Assembly (NCBI GenBank): GCA_018241585.1
Contig: JAFEDN010000001.1
Coordinates: 1-52,260, forward strand
Length of the DNA stretch: 52,260 bases
Direction: 5' to 3'
Source: Pseudomonadota bacterium
GTDB lineage: Bacteria; Pseudomonadota; Gammaproteobacteria; Coxiellales; Coxiellaceae
Below, piece by piece: positions 43,871 through 52,073 of the stretch (positions are counted from its first letter, which is position 1; each line of letters begins with the position of its first letter). The position numbers and the translations under genes are program-made. The notes under the pieces were generated by a model. It had not been told where the DNA came from, searched no databases, and saw only the letters and a program-made list of their open reading frames with translations.

Positions 43871-44616
43871 TTAAATGCTCATTTTTAGGTTTGGATTCTC
43901 GATGTTGTAAGGTAGTAGCGCTTCATAATCACTAACGCTCTTGCAGTTGGGCAGCTCGGTGAAGAGGTGCTTGAGATACTCAACCGGATTGAGTAAATGC
44001 ATTTTGGCGGTTTCGATCAAGCTATAAAGCCTGGCACTGGTATGCGCACCGTCAACACTTTGACTGAACAGAAAGTTATTTCGGCCCATGACGAACGGTT
44101 GATCGCTCTCTCAGTGCGATTATTGTCGATTTCATAACGCCCGTCTTCCAGATAAGTCATGAGATATTTCCATCGCTGCCGGGTATAAGCAATCGCTTGA
44201 CCTAAAGGCCCTTGCGGTAATGAGGTTCGCGCTTTCTGGTCAAGGTAGATTTTTAAAGCCTCTAAAATCGGTTGCGACATCTTGTGACGAATGATTTGGA
44301 TGGCGTTATTCTCACCGTCACGGCGTTTGATTAACGTCTCTATGTAATATAATTTACGGATTTGCTGCATCACATAACCGGCCACACCTTTCTCTTCGCC
44401 ATTGGGCAAAGCTTCCTTAAATTTGCGCCGTACATGCGCCCAGCAGTTCAGGCCAATCACTTGACCCGACTGGATTAATTTTTGATAACCGGCATACTCA
44501 TCACAATGCAATCCGCCGCGATAACCTTCTAAAAACTGATTCACCGCTTCGCCACTGCGGGTCGGGTGATACTGATAAATCGCCACAGCTTTTTCCGGCG
44601 GGCCGCCTGTAGTGGA
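43871..44616 (-). pseudogene. IS66-family transposase (TnpC), 5' truncated and frameshifted
   Basis: This is the C-terminal half of an IS66 transposase. The frame opens abruptly after a stop with GGPPEKAVAIYQYHPTRSGE, then GYRGGLHCDEYAGYQ (DDE-domain Asp), LNCWAHVRRKF and EIDNNRTERAI (the Glu block). The frame is lost after ERAIN and resumes as FVMGRNNFLFSQS; one missing C at the GG of 44097-44098 (plus strand) explains it. The C-terminus is complete, but the first half of tnpC and the tnpA/tnpB genes are absent, so it is a dead fragment. Confidence 0.9.
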
Positions 44617-44696
44617 TTAAATAATACCTTTATGACCTTTATAAAGTAAACAACAATGCGAAAAATAACCTTTTTCGGTAATGTCATTCATTCCTT

Positions 44697-46610
44697 CTAA
44701 CCCTGAAGCTTAGGACTCTCTGAGGCAGTCTCTATCAAACTTCTTCCATTCTGCTCCGCCTGGATTTTAAAACGTTTACCGCAAAATGCAAGGCCTATTT
44801 TAATAATATTAGTGTTTCCCCGGTTTTCCGCTTCCGCCACGTAACGACTCTTGCTGATTTGCTTGACCGCCTCTCGAGCCGTTTCCTCAAGTTTAGTCAT
44901 TAATCGCTCCTCATCTTTCAGAGTATCCACTCGCTTAAATTCAAGCAAAAGAGTGGGTTTACTCTTATCTTGAGATAAAATCATATAATCATAGCGGCCA
45001 TAACCGCTTTCTCGATTGGATCGAATCTCGTAATTTTTGCTCTGATACAAACTGGCAGTTAACCCAATCATCAATCCATGGTAAAAGGCTTCCGGGTCAC
45101 GCGACATATCGTGACTGCTGATGGTGCTTTCCATCACCTGTACTAGTAGTTCTCGCTCAAATGCTTTTAAATTGCCTGTGAGTAAATGATTTAAAAAAGT
45201 ATTGTACCATTCAATTCCATAACCATTAGATAGCCATTGTTCGATGATTTGTCTATATAAATTTCTCACTTCCCGGTTTGGAATTTCTAACGTACACCAT
45301 AATCCCTGATCTTCTCGATGTTGAGCGCTCACTTTGAGATAACCCGTCATCAACATCAAACTCCATACCCCGGATTCACTTTTACGTAAATCCTCAAAAA
45401 CCATGTGTTCATCCACAATCCGATCGACACGTCCCCCCTCAAGTAATCGTTGAAACTCGGATTTAAAGCGACCACTTGAACTCACCAATAAATCTCGAAT
45501 CAACTGATTATCACTGGTATTCACCCAATAAGGCCCTACTTCACCACCGCGCTTTAGACAATTGGTCATCGACCAAGGATTGTATATTGTTGTCGTGCCT
45601 CCAATTTGATAGCCATTATACCACTCTTTGATGACTTCTGTTTCTTTCTCTAAGTCATAACTCCGTAATAAGGCGGATACCTCTTCTTCAGTAAATCCAA
45701 AATGCTGCGCATATTCTCGACGTAGCAGGGTATACATTTCTAAGTTATTAACACCAGAGAAGATACTTTCTTTGGAAACTCGTAAAATGCCTGTAATAAC
45801 CGATCGGTGTAAGTAAGGATTGCTTTTCAAACTTTGTCCTAATAAAGATCGCATCAATCCAATAATCTCATTGTAGTAACCGCGAACATAGCCGACTTGA
45901 ATGGGCGTATCATATTCGTCGATCAATAGCCAAGGTTTTATACCATGATGCAAATACAGCACATGTGTCAGATTAAACAACGAAGATTGCATGTCAGTCA
46001 CACTGCCTTTCTCTTCCAAAATAGACTCATAGACCCGTTTTTGATGGCTACTGAGCTTAGGACTGGATAACACCGATTGATGTTGGAGATAAACATGACT
46101 CATTAATCTACAAAAATTGCGATAGGTAACCGAATAATCCTGATCTTTGACATCCTTCAAGGTAACAAAAATAACAGGATATCGCCCCTGATGCTGCTGA
46201 TATTTTTCACCCGCCGATAAAATTTTGAGTCCATCAAACAATGGCTGGGTAGGCTTCCCATCAATTTCAGCCGATAAGAAATGATGTAACATGGAAAGAT
46301 TCAGTGTCTTGCCGAACCGGCGGGGTCGAACAATCACGGCGACTTCGGTTGAAATATCATCAATGACTTCTTTGATAAATAAGCTCTTATCAACAAAATC
46401 CAATTTGTTTTCAATGACCTTACCAAAATTGTCATAGCCTACAGGTAAATTCATATTATCTGCTCTCTGGGTATAATGTCTATGAATCGTTGCTTGATTT
46501 CCTAAAGTGAGATCGAGCAAGGATCGTTTAAACGAAAACAATGATTCTCTCCCTCTTTTAAAAAAGAGATGACTGACCATTGGCGAATTTAATATTTTTT
46601 CTCGCATCAT
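44697..46610 (-). CDS. Predicted AAA-ATPase with C-terminal PD-(D/E)XK nuclease-like domain
   Basis: This 637-residue protein combines an N-terminal AAA-ATPase-like domain (VRPRRFGKTLNLSML as Walker A, PWLLIDEYDTPI as Walker B) with a C-terminal PD-(D/E)XK-type domain (YGRYDYMIL, then LLLEFKRV giving D...ExK, and AVKQISKSRY). This family is greatly expanded in intracellular bacteria (Rickettsiales, Cardinium, Legionellales relatives) and behaves like a selfish or mobile-associated gene; its activity is unknown. The first 52 residues are extra compared with the usual start near MNLPVGYDNFGKVIENK, so translation may begin at that internal ATG. It lies between an IS66 remnant and a resolvase. 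Confidence 0.85.
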   Translation of the reverse strand: MMREKILNSPMVSHLFFKRGRESLFSFKRSLLDLTLGNQATIHRHYTQRADNMNLPVGYDNFGKVIENKLDFVDKSLFIKEVIDDISTEVAVIVRPRRFGKTLNLSMLHHFLSAEIDGKPTQPLFDGLKILSAGEKYQQHQGRYPVIFVTLKDVKDQDYSVTYRNFCRLMSHVYLQHQSVLSSPKLSSHQKRVYESILEEKGSVTDMQSSLFNLTHVLYLHHGIKPWLLIDEYDTPIQVGYVRGYYNEIIGLMRSLLGQSLKSNPYLHRSVITGILRVSKESIFSGVNNLEMYTLLRREYAQHFGFTEEEVSALLRSYDLEKETEVIKEWYNGYQIGGTTTIYNPWSMTNCLKRGGEVGPYWVNTSDNQLIRDLLVSSSGRFKSEFQRLLEGGRVDRIVDEHMVFEDLRKSESGVWSLMLMTGYLKVSAQHREDQGLWCTLEIPNREVRNLYRQIIEQWLSNGYGIEWYNTFLNHLLTGNLKAFERELLVQVMESTISSHDMSRDPEAFYHGLMIGLTASLYQSKNYEIRSNRESGYGRYDYMILSQDKSKPTLLLEFKRVDTLKDEERLMTKLEETAREAVKQISKSRYVAEAENRGNTNIIKIGLAFCGKRFKIQAEQNGRSLIETASESPKLQG

Positions 46611-46619
46611 TTTCTCACT

Positions 46620-46787
46620 TCAATCGCTATAAATGGAAAATTTTTGGATATAACCCTGATGCACATCATGCCGTTCCCGGGAACCAAATCGGCTTTGAAC
46701 TCCATCGCTATCCAGTTCTAAATAATGTACCGGATTTTCATTAATCACCCGATCACACACATCACATAGAGGACAAAAATCATCCTT
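46620..46787 (-). other. 55-codon in-frame extension after the resolvase stop, with CPLCDVC
   Basis: The codons right after the resolvase TGA stay open for 55 residues in the same frame and look protein-like: FCPLCDVCDRVINENPVHYL, then SRFGSRERHDVH. The CxxCxxC pattern suggests metal binding. There is no ATG start. It is either the 3' part of another gene remnant, a GTG-started small protein, or a former C-terminal extension of the resolvase closed by a TGA. Confidence 0.3.
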
Positions 46788-47417
46788 TCATAAGCCCACT
46801 TCACTGGCGATTCCCAGCAATTTTTTTCCATCTTTCCGTAACTCACCTGTCGGCGACAGGTGTCTATACAATGTTTGTTTGGTAATGCCCAGTTCTTTGC
46901 ATAAAGAACCAATTTTAGTTTCATGCTTACCTAACGAGGCCATCGCTAATCTCAGCTTTGCCGTGGTCATTTTATGAGGACGCCCACCCTGATGGCCTCT
47001 GGCCCGTGCAGAGGCCATCCCTGCCAGGGTACGTTCTCGAATCATCTCACGTTCAAACTCAGCCAATGCCGCGAAAATACCAAAGACCAGTTTACCTGCC
47101 GCCGTCGTGGTATCAATGGCAGCCCCGTGTCCTGTTAACACTTTCAACCCAATCTTTCTGGCCGTTAAATCATGAACGGTATTAATGAGGTGGCACAAGT
47201 CACGACCTAAACGATCCAGCTTCCAGACCACTAGGGTATCGTTTTGACGCAAAGCTTTCAGGCAATGACTCAGTCCAGGACGGTCTTCGTTCTTTCCTGA
47301 TGCGCTATCTTGATAAATGTGTGCTTCCAGTACTCCGGCTGCCAATAAAGCATCCCGTTGCAGGTCTGTACTTTGAGAACCGTCCGCTTTTGAAACACGC
47401 GCATATCCCACCAGCAT
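46788..47417 (-). CDS. Serine recombinase, Tn3-resolvase family
   Basis: This 209-residue small serine recombinase has the catalytic N-terminal domain YARVSKADGSQSTDLQRDAL (nucleophile Ser in RVS), KLDRLGRDLCHLI and AEFEREMIRERT (the long E helix), followed by a HTH of the Hin/resolvase type (KIGSLCKELGITKQTLYRHL) at 170-190. The tail after the HTH is about 15 residues longer than usual. Tn3-type resolvases cut a res site next to their own gene, and dyads lie just upstream of its start. No Tn3 transposase is in view, so it is either a relic or serves inversion/resolution of another element. Confidence 0.93.
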   Translation of the reverse strand: MLVGYARVSKADGSQSTDLQRDALLAAGVLEAHIYQDSASGKNEDRPGLSHCLKALRQNDTLVVWKLDRLGRDLCHLINTVHDLTARKIGLKVLTGHGAAIDTTTAAGKLVFGIFAALAEFEREMIRERTLAGMASARARGHQGGRPHKMTTAKLRLAMASLGKHETKIGSLCKELGITKQTLYRHLSPTGELRKDGKKLLGIASEVGL

Positions 47418-47428
47418 TTTTTTTCCTC

Positions 47429-47564
47429 TTGATCACTTATCTAGCAGTCATTAAAACGTTCGTTTAAGTGATCAACCGAAATGGCCCACAGTCCGTTTAA
47501 AAGTAGTCACTTTACTGGTTACTAAATTAACGTCTTTTAAATCATCAATCAAGTTGATTAGATG
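47429..47564. repeat. Dyads upstream of the resolvase gene, candidate res site
   Basis: An exact inverted repeat, TTGATCACTTA (47429-47439) and TAAGTGATCAA (47465-47475), surrounds a shorter palindrome AAACG-TT-CGTTT (47454-47465). A further dyad occurs at 47542-47564 (TCATC and TTGA arms mirrored by GATGA and TCAA). Two or three dyads of about 25-45 bases next to a resolvase start is the layout of res sites I-III. It could also be an operator for the resolvase gene. Confidence 0.45.
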
Positions 47565-47669
47565 ACTAAAAATTCGCGTGTTCAACTAAACGGTTGTTTT
47601 CTGAATCCATCCATCTGATCTCTTCGTGCAGCCACCCTAGTGAAAATGTCTTACGGTTCCGGTTAGTAC

Positions 47670-47723
47670 CATTATATGATCCATTATATGATCTTGAAAT
47701 CATAATGACTTATGTGTTATAAT
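47670..47723 (+). promoter_or_regulatory. higBA promoter with tandem 12-base repeats
   Basis: TTGAAA (47694-47699), an 18-base gap and TATAAT (47718-47723) form a near-consensus promoter. Directly upstream are two adjacent exact copies of CATTATATGATC (47670-47693), a plausible antitoxin-binding operator. The -10 ends only 5 bases before the toxin ATG, so the mRNA would be leaderless or nearly so. Confidence 0.55.
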
Positions 47724-47728
47724 TAACT

Positions 47729-48079
47729 ATGCAGTGGATAGTTAAATTTCATGAAAAGTTCGAGCATGAATTCTACGAGCTTGATAAGAAAGTTTAAGAC
47801 GAATTGTTATCTCATGCTGGATTTTTGGAAAAATTTGGGCCTCAATTGGGCAGGCCGTGGGTAGATATATTGAAAAATTCAAAGCATTCTAATATGAAGG
47901 AATTGCGCTTTAAAGCGAAAAACGGCGTATGGCGAGTTGCATTTGCATATGATCCAAAGCGACAAGCTATATTATTGGTCGCTGGAAATAAATCAGGGGT
48001 CAGTGAATCACGATTCTATAAGGAACTGATTCGCAAAGCTGATGAACGACTTTCCAATTACTTGAATAATTTGAAATGA
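47729..48079 (+). pseudogene. higB: HigB/RelE-superfamily toxin with a premature stop
   Basis: From ATG at 47729 the frame reads MQWIVKFHEKFEHEFYELDKK V, meets TAA at 47795-47797 and then continues uninterrupted for 93 codons (DELLSHAGFLEKFGPQLGRP through the C-terminus). The product without the stop is a 115-residue phage-Gp49/HigB-like mRNA interferase; the family core LRFKAKNGVWRVAFAYD and the Arg/Lys-rich active-site strands are intact. One base change (for example CAA to TAA) explains it. Restart at the TTG 2 codons later is possible but lacks a ribosome-binding site. The toxin is therefore probably dead, while its antitoxin remains whole. Confidence 0.8.
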
Positions 48080-48089
48080 GGATAACGAT

Positions 48090-48419
48090 ATGGCAACTAC
48101 ATTGAAAGCAATACTTAAAAAATTACCTGCTGAACGGCAAAAAAGAATTGCCAAACGTACAAAAGCACTGATAGAACAGGAGATCACTTTGCGGGATTTG
48201 CGAAAAGCTTTGGACTTAACGCAATTAGAAATGAGCGCCAAACTGCATATTAAGCAAGAAGCCGTTTCTCGTTTGGAAAGACGCTCTGACCTTTTGCTTT
48301 CAACACTGAGTTCTTACATCGAAGCGATGGGTGGCCAACTCAGTTTAACGGTAGAATTCCCAAATCGACCACCCATGAAATTAACGGGTTTTGAAAATAT
48401 AGCGCATAGGAGAGAGTAA
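48090..48419 (+). CDS. higA: HigA-type HTH antitoxin
   Basis: This 109-residue protein has a Cro/C1-like HTH at about 40-85 (LRDLRKALDLTQLEMSAKLHIKQEAVSRLERR), then a short C-terminal strand segment (SYIEAMGGQLSLTVEF) typical of HigA/XRE antitoxins encoded downstream of HigB. GAGG precedes the ATG. It follows the toxin by 10 bases. It probably binds the tandem repeats at 47670-47693. Confidence 0.9.
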   Translation: MATTLKAILKKLPAERQKRIAKRTKALIEQEITLRDLRKALDLTQLEMSAKLHIKQEAVSRLERRSDLLLSTLSSYIEAMGGQLSLTVEFPNRPPMKLTGFENIAHRRE

Positions 48420-48676
48420 AGGACATTTAAAAACGGGTTAATTTGTACCAGCTTATCTTTCTAAAAAAACACCACTGCCCACTCAGAAAACGATCGTTTT
48501 TTGAGTGAGGTTACCATGCACTATGATTTAAAATCGCTCGGAAATTTCTGGGGTTTACGCCTATAACGGGGTCAGGGGCTCAATGGAACAGAAAACCGGA
48601 TTAGGCCCAGTGTGAAGGTAGCTAGGTTGTCGATATTCAACCATGAATGCCCCCACTTTTTAGTGCTCTCGTATAG

Positions 48677-49891
48677 CTATTTTCTTGCATATCCTATATT
48701 AGCTGTAGATGATAATGAGCTTGACGACGAGGATGATGTGCCTGCCGATGTTCCTATCATTCTAGGGGTATATGTACTGAAAGATTGAGAAGAAGATGAA
48801 CTTGACGAGTAATTCGTGGAAGGTGAGTGGACTTTATGTATCTTTTTTTTCTCTTTTTTCTTTTCTCGTTTCTGTTGGTTTGGAGATTTTTTAATAATGG
48901 AGGAATGAAGGTTCGGGGTCGATGATGTAGTTGGAATGGGGTTTGAAGAATCTGAGTTGATAGAAACTGAAGAACCATCACGTCCAAGGGAAGGAGTCCC
49001 ACTCCCACTTGAAGGGTCTGAGTACTGGTGTACGGGAGACGTTTTCGCTTCACTCAAGTCGTATTCCCCTTTTTTTATACGTAGATGTAATGTAAAAGCT
49101 TCTGCTAATGGTTTTGCTATCCAATAGAAACCAATGGTTAAGCCTAATAATAGCCGTCGATCTACATCATCTGGTGGAAGGATTAACAAACCTATTGTTA
49201 TGAATAGCATGGATACGTTAACTAGCGTTCTAGAACCATTAAAATTGCGAAAAGGATTAAGATTGAATAAGATTCTAGGAAACGCTCGGCTAGAACTCTC
49301 AGGCGTCGCTACTGTTTGTGATCGACTGCATACTAGACCTACCATGCCCGCAAAGATTGGACTGACAAAAATAATAGTAGCCGCATATTTGTTCATAGTG
49401 TCGAGATCATTTTCAGTTCGATCTAAAAAACGGGTAGTTATACCCCATAAGTCTATGGATAAAATCATAGTTACTACCACAGGGCCTGTTGCGAACAAGA
49501 GAGCAAATAACTCCCTCGTACCAGGTACCGGTTCTGGTGAAAATCTATCCAAACTAAGAATAAACGAATAGATAAAAGTTCCAGCAGGAATTAAACCATT
49601 CGCTAAGGATTTCAGTACACCAGCGTTGCGTACGAAGGCGTTTCCAACGACGCTGACACTGGTAACACCTATGCTGACAGCCGTCAGACTGAGAAAAGCC
49701 AGTCCTGCTAATCCTCGATTTAAAATCTGTACTGATGGTTTTCGATCATCTAAACTCTCGGGGTCAGGAGGGAAAAAAAAATCGTTTAAATAATTATAAA
49801 ACCGCTGGCGATAAGATAAAAATGGGGGAGGTGAGGGTCGATGATCAATTATTGGTACTAGAGCTTCTTTTAAACGAGAGTTTTTGGACAT
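48677..49891 (-). CDS. Multi-pass membrane protein with Ser-rich, basic C-terminal tail
   Basis: This 404-residue protein has no recognised family. It shows about six hydrophobic segments between residues 60 and 265 (such as GLAGLAFLSLTAVSIGVTSV, ELFALLFATGPVVVTMIL, YAATIIFVSPIFAGMVGLVC, TLVNVSMLFITIGLLIL). The C-terminal 120 residues are low complexity: Ser/Thr/Pro-rich stretches, a Lys-rich run (QKREKKKEKKKIHK) and runs of seven Ser. The N-terminal 50 residues are polar. Ser-rich tails also occur in the hybrid kinase at 16350-18368. A host-membrane-targeted effector is possible. It is in the mobile island between higA and the long inverted repeat. Confidence 0.65.
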   Translation of the reverse strand: MSKNSRLKEALVPIIDHRPSPPPFLSYRQRFYNYLNDFFFPPDPESLDDRKPSVQILNRGLAGLAFLSLTAVSIGVTSVSVVGNAFVRNAGVLKSLANGLIPAGTFIYSFILSLDRFSPEPVPGTRELFALLFATGPVVVTMILSIDLWGITTRFLDRTENDLDTMNKYAATIIFVSPIFAGMVGLVCSRSQTVATPESSSRAFPRILFNLNPFRNFNGSRTLVNVSMLFITIGLLILPPDDVDRRLLLGLTIGFYWIAKPLAEAFTLHLRIKKGEYDLSEAKTSPVHQYSDPSSGSGTPSLGRDGSSVSINSDSSNPIPTTSSTPNLHSSIIKKSPNQQKREKKKEKKKIHKVHSPSTNYSSSSSSSQSFSTYTPRMIGTSAGTSSSSSSSLSSTANIGYARK

Positions 49892-50016
49892 ATCCGGCCT
49901 CTTTCCTTGAAATAAATCGTGTAACAGAGAGCTATCTTAAAGTGGGACATTGGGGAGACAGCTTTGAATTTTATTATTAAAGAAACTCTTGCTGAATGTC
50001 AATAGTGAACTATGGA

Positions 50017-50114
50017 CTAGCGAAAGCAAGTCAACTGAAAATTACGGTTTCAATCCAATTTGAGGCACAGATTGGCCTTTAAACCGTAATTTTCAGTTGA
50101 TTCGCTCCCGCTAG
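50017..50114. repeat. Long inverted repeat, MITE-like or regulatory hairpin
   Basis: Two 34-base arms (50017-50050 and 50081-50114) are inverted copies separated by 30 bases. Their inner 20 bases (from TCAACTG to GGTTT) match perfectly; the outer part, CTAGCG-N6-9, has a few mismatches. Both ends are CTAGCG/CGCTAG. No ORF spans it. A transcript would form a very stable stem. It could be a miniature inverted-repeat transposable element or a strong bidirectional terminator. Confidence 0.7.
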
Positions 50115-50129
50115 TTCTGTAGCCTCTTC

Positions 50130-50258
50130 TTAACCGTACTTTGAGCTTTGGTTTTTTATAAAACGATTGTAATGCTGGTAAATTAATGTTACTGATAGCT
50201 TTCTATATGCTTCTTGATCTTTCTGATCTTTCGGATTAAAAAAACTTTGTTCCTTCAT
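50130..50258 (-). CDS. Small 42-residue protein
   Basis: A near-ideal ribosome-binding site, AAAAGGAGATCAA, precedes an ATG opening a 42-codon charged frame: MKEQSFFNPKDQKDQEAYR and a C-terminus rich in Tyr, Lys and Ser. The initiation signal is among the best in the window. No family recognised; its reading towards the long inverted repeat would place the hairpin as its terminator. Confidence 0.45.
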   Translation of the reverse strand: MKEQSFFNPKDQKDQEAYRKLSVTLIYQHYNRFIKNQSSKYG

Positions 50259-50430
50259 TTGATCTCCTTTTTAGATAGTTGAAAAAAATACGCTACAGCT
50301 GAACGTAAATAGCAACTAAAAAATAATATCTCAATAAATTTCACAAACAACATGTCAGACCAAAGTAGAAATGTCCGCTTTTCTCCAAAGTTAAAATGTC
50401 CGGTTTAGTAGAAAAAGGACCCTTCGTATT

Positions 50431-50482
50431 CCGCCGCAGGAACCTCCGTCGGCCTACGGCCTTCCGGGGGTTCCTGCGGCGG
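50431..50482. repeat. GC-rich perfect hairpin inside the IS 3' end
   Basis: CCGCCGCAGGAACC (50431-50444) and GGTTCCTGCGGCGG (50469-50482) are perfect 14-base inverted arms around a 24-base loop that itself holds GGCC-TAC-GGCC. It stands out against the AT-rich surroundings. It lies downstream of the transposase frame on the minus strand and may act as its terminator, although no T-run follows. Confidence 0.55.
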
Positions 50483-50492
50483 CAAAAAAATT

Positions 50493-51817
50493 TTAGCCCA
50501 CCAGGCGGCTCGGTAAAAAGCCTTTTGATATTCGGCGATCTCTCCTGGCAATTCCCGCCATCGCGGCCCGTTTCCACGGGTGATCAGCCGCCGGTTTGGC
50601 GGCAACTCCCTGGCGTATTTTAATCGCCTCATCGACTTTAACATCTTTTTCTTTGCTGCCCACAATCTCAGTCCGCCGCTTCTGCTTCACATGGGTCGTA
50701 TAGGGCAACTTTTTCCCCTGGCGCCATAGGGTCACTTGCCCCTCGCTATTTTCACTCACCAGCACACGCGCACGACGTAACCGATAGCCGCGTTGCCCGG
50801 TCTGTATCTGGTAAATCGTGTTGTAGTAACTCAACTCTAAATTCTTACTCAGCTGACGGGTTTCCTGATAACTCAAGATTAAATCCAGTGTCTCATCATC
50901 GGGTAATTCTCGTTGATGACTGTCCGTCGGATTTTTAGGCTCAACAGCAAAGCGACGATTATAATCTTCCATGAACGCCGGTTGGGGATATCATTCATTT
51001 TCCTTAACCGTAATTCCTTAATTAACCGATCCTGTAGCGTGCCGTTGGCTCTTTCTACCCGGCCTTTCGCCTGGGGACTTCTCGCACAAATCACCTGAAT
51101 TCCCAGCTGTTTCATCGCTCGGGTAAACTGCGTATCATCCAGTTCCTTCAATTCGCTTCCCCTATTTTCCCGGAAAATACTATGGCAATCCGAATATAAA
51201 CACACCGGACGGCCGTGCTTTTTGAGATAATCTGTCATCCCTCTAAAATACCCCCACGTCGTCTCGCAGGGTTCAAAGCGTAGATGCAGCAGCCGGCTCG
51301 TCGCATCATCCACCCACACTAACAGGCTACATTTTTCTGCGCGTCCTTCAAACCAATCGTGCGGCGAGCCGTCCAGCTGGACTAACTCGCCTAAACACGA
51401 ACGGCGAGTTCTTTGTTGGTGAACCACGATATTTTTACGTTTTTTCCCTGTCCATAATTCTTCGTTCATCATCAGTTGGCGAACGCTTTCTACCGATAGT
51501 TTCAATTGATGGACTTCGTGTAACTTTTCGTGCGCCAGCGTCGGCCCAAAGTCCATGTAATTTTTCCGCACCCAGTCCATGGCTTCTTTTTTCACATCGT
51601 CTGACAACCGGTTATTACTGGGCTTTCCACGGTAAGGGGGGATCAATCCTTCCGCCCCTTGTTCGCGGTATCTCTTCTCCAGCCGCCTCACTTGTCTCGC
51701 TGTTAACTCCAGTTGCGTCGCCGCTTCCACCTGCTTTAACTGCTTATTTTTTAGCTTCTCCAGCACCTTCAAACGGTTCAAATCTTCGACACTCATCGCC
51801 AGTGTTCCTCCTTTCAT
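50493..51817 (-). pseudogene. ISNCY/IS1202-family transposase, frameshifted
   Basis: The upstream part has an HTH region (KQVEAATQLELTARQVRRLEKRY), then an rve-type DDE catalytic domain (ELVQLDGSPHDW, then CLYSDCHSIF and the Glu in KGRVERANGTLQDR). The frame is lost after LRKMNDI and resumes as PAFMEDYNRRFAVEP, consistent with one base missing near the GGGG at 50984-50987. The second part runs through the usual C-terminal PAADHPWKR and then into non-family sequence, so the stop has also been lost. The start with AAGGAGG before the ATG at 51817 is preferred over longer options. Confidence 0.88.
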
Positions 51818-51925
51818 TTTCCATCCTCCTTTTTCCAAAAGAGGACATTCGTATATTAGATTTGCCTTTGTTAGTCTGATCAACTGGAGAGGTGAGGATG
51901 GCAGTATCGTGGGGACATTGGGCAA

Positions 51926-52073
51926 AATAGTGCCGTGTTAAAGTCTGGATATGCCATCCTATTTTGGTGTTAGCATTGGGTCCGTACGGATGTCTGGAGG
52001 ATGTTTTTACATGCCTCGTATTACGAGTAAGGATAAAGCTAACAAAGTTGATTTTAACATAGCGAGGAAAGCC
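51926..52073 (+). other. Leader of IS110-family element, possible bridge-RNA region
   Basis: The 148 bases before the recombinase start contain no gene. In IS110-type elements the noncoding left end just upstream of the recombinase encodes the bridge RNA. I did not fold the sequence and cannot mark the RNA ends. Confidence 0.3.

Larger units (their letters stand above)
50370..51849. mobile_element. ISNCY/IS1202-like insertion sequence
   Basis: The transposase described below is bracketed by inverted ends AATGTCCGCTTTT (50370-50382) and AATGTCC-T-CTTTT on the opposite strand (51837-51849), 12 of 13 matching. A further copy of AATGTCCGGTTT lies just inside the left end (from 50394). Exact ends and target duplication could not be fixed by eye. 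The element is damaged. Confidence 0.6.

Noticed and set aside
44697..48419. A new anti-phage defence system made of the AAA-ATPase/nuclease, resolvase and HTH genes
   Set aside because: The genes are on different strands with IS remnants between them and lack shared spacing; the ATPase/nuclease family is widespread alone in intracellular bacteria.
48757..49053. 98-codon frame within the Ser-rich membrane protein gene
   Set aside because: It is a shadow frame produced by low-complexity Ser/Lys codons on the same strand.
50405..50665. GC-rich alternative frame (MWAAKKKMLKSMRRLKYAREL) at the IS 3' end
   Set aside because: It overlaps the transposase C-terminal frame, has no family match, and its length reflects local GC content.
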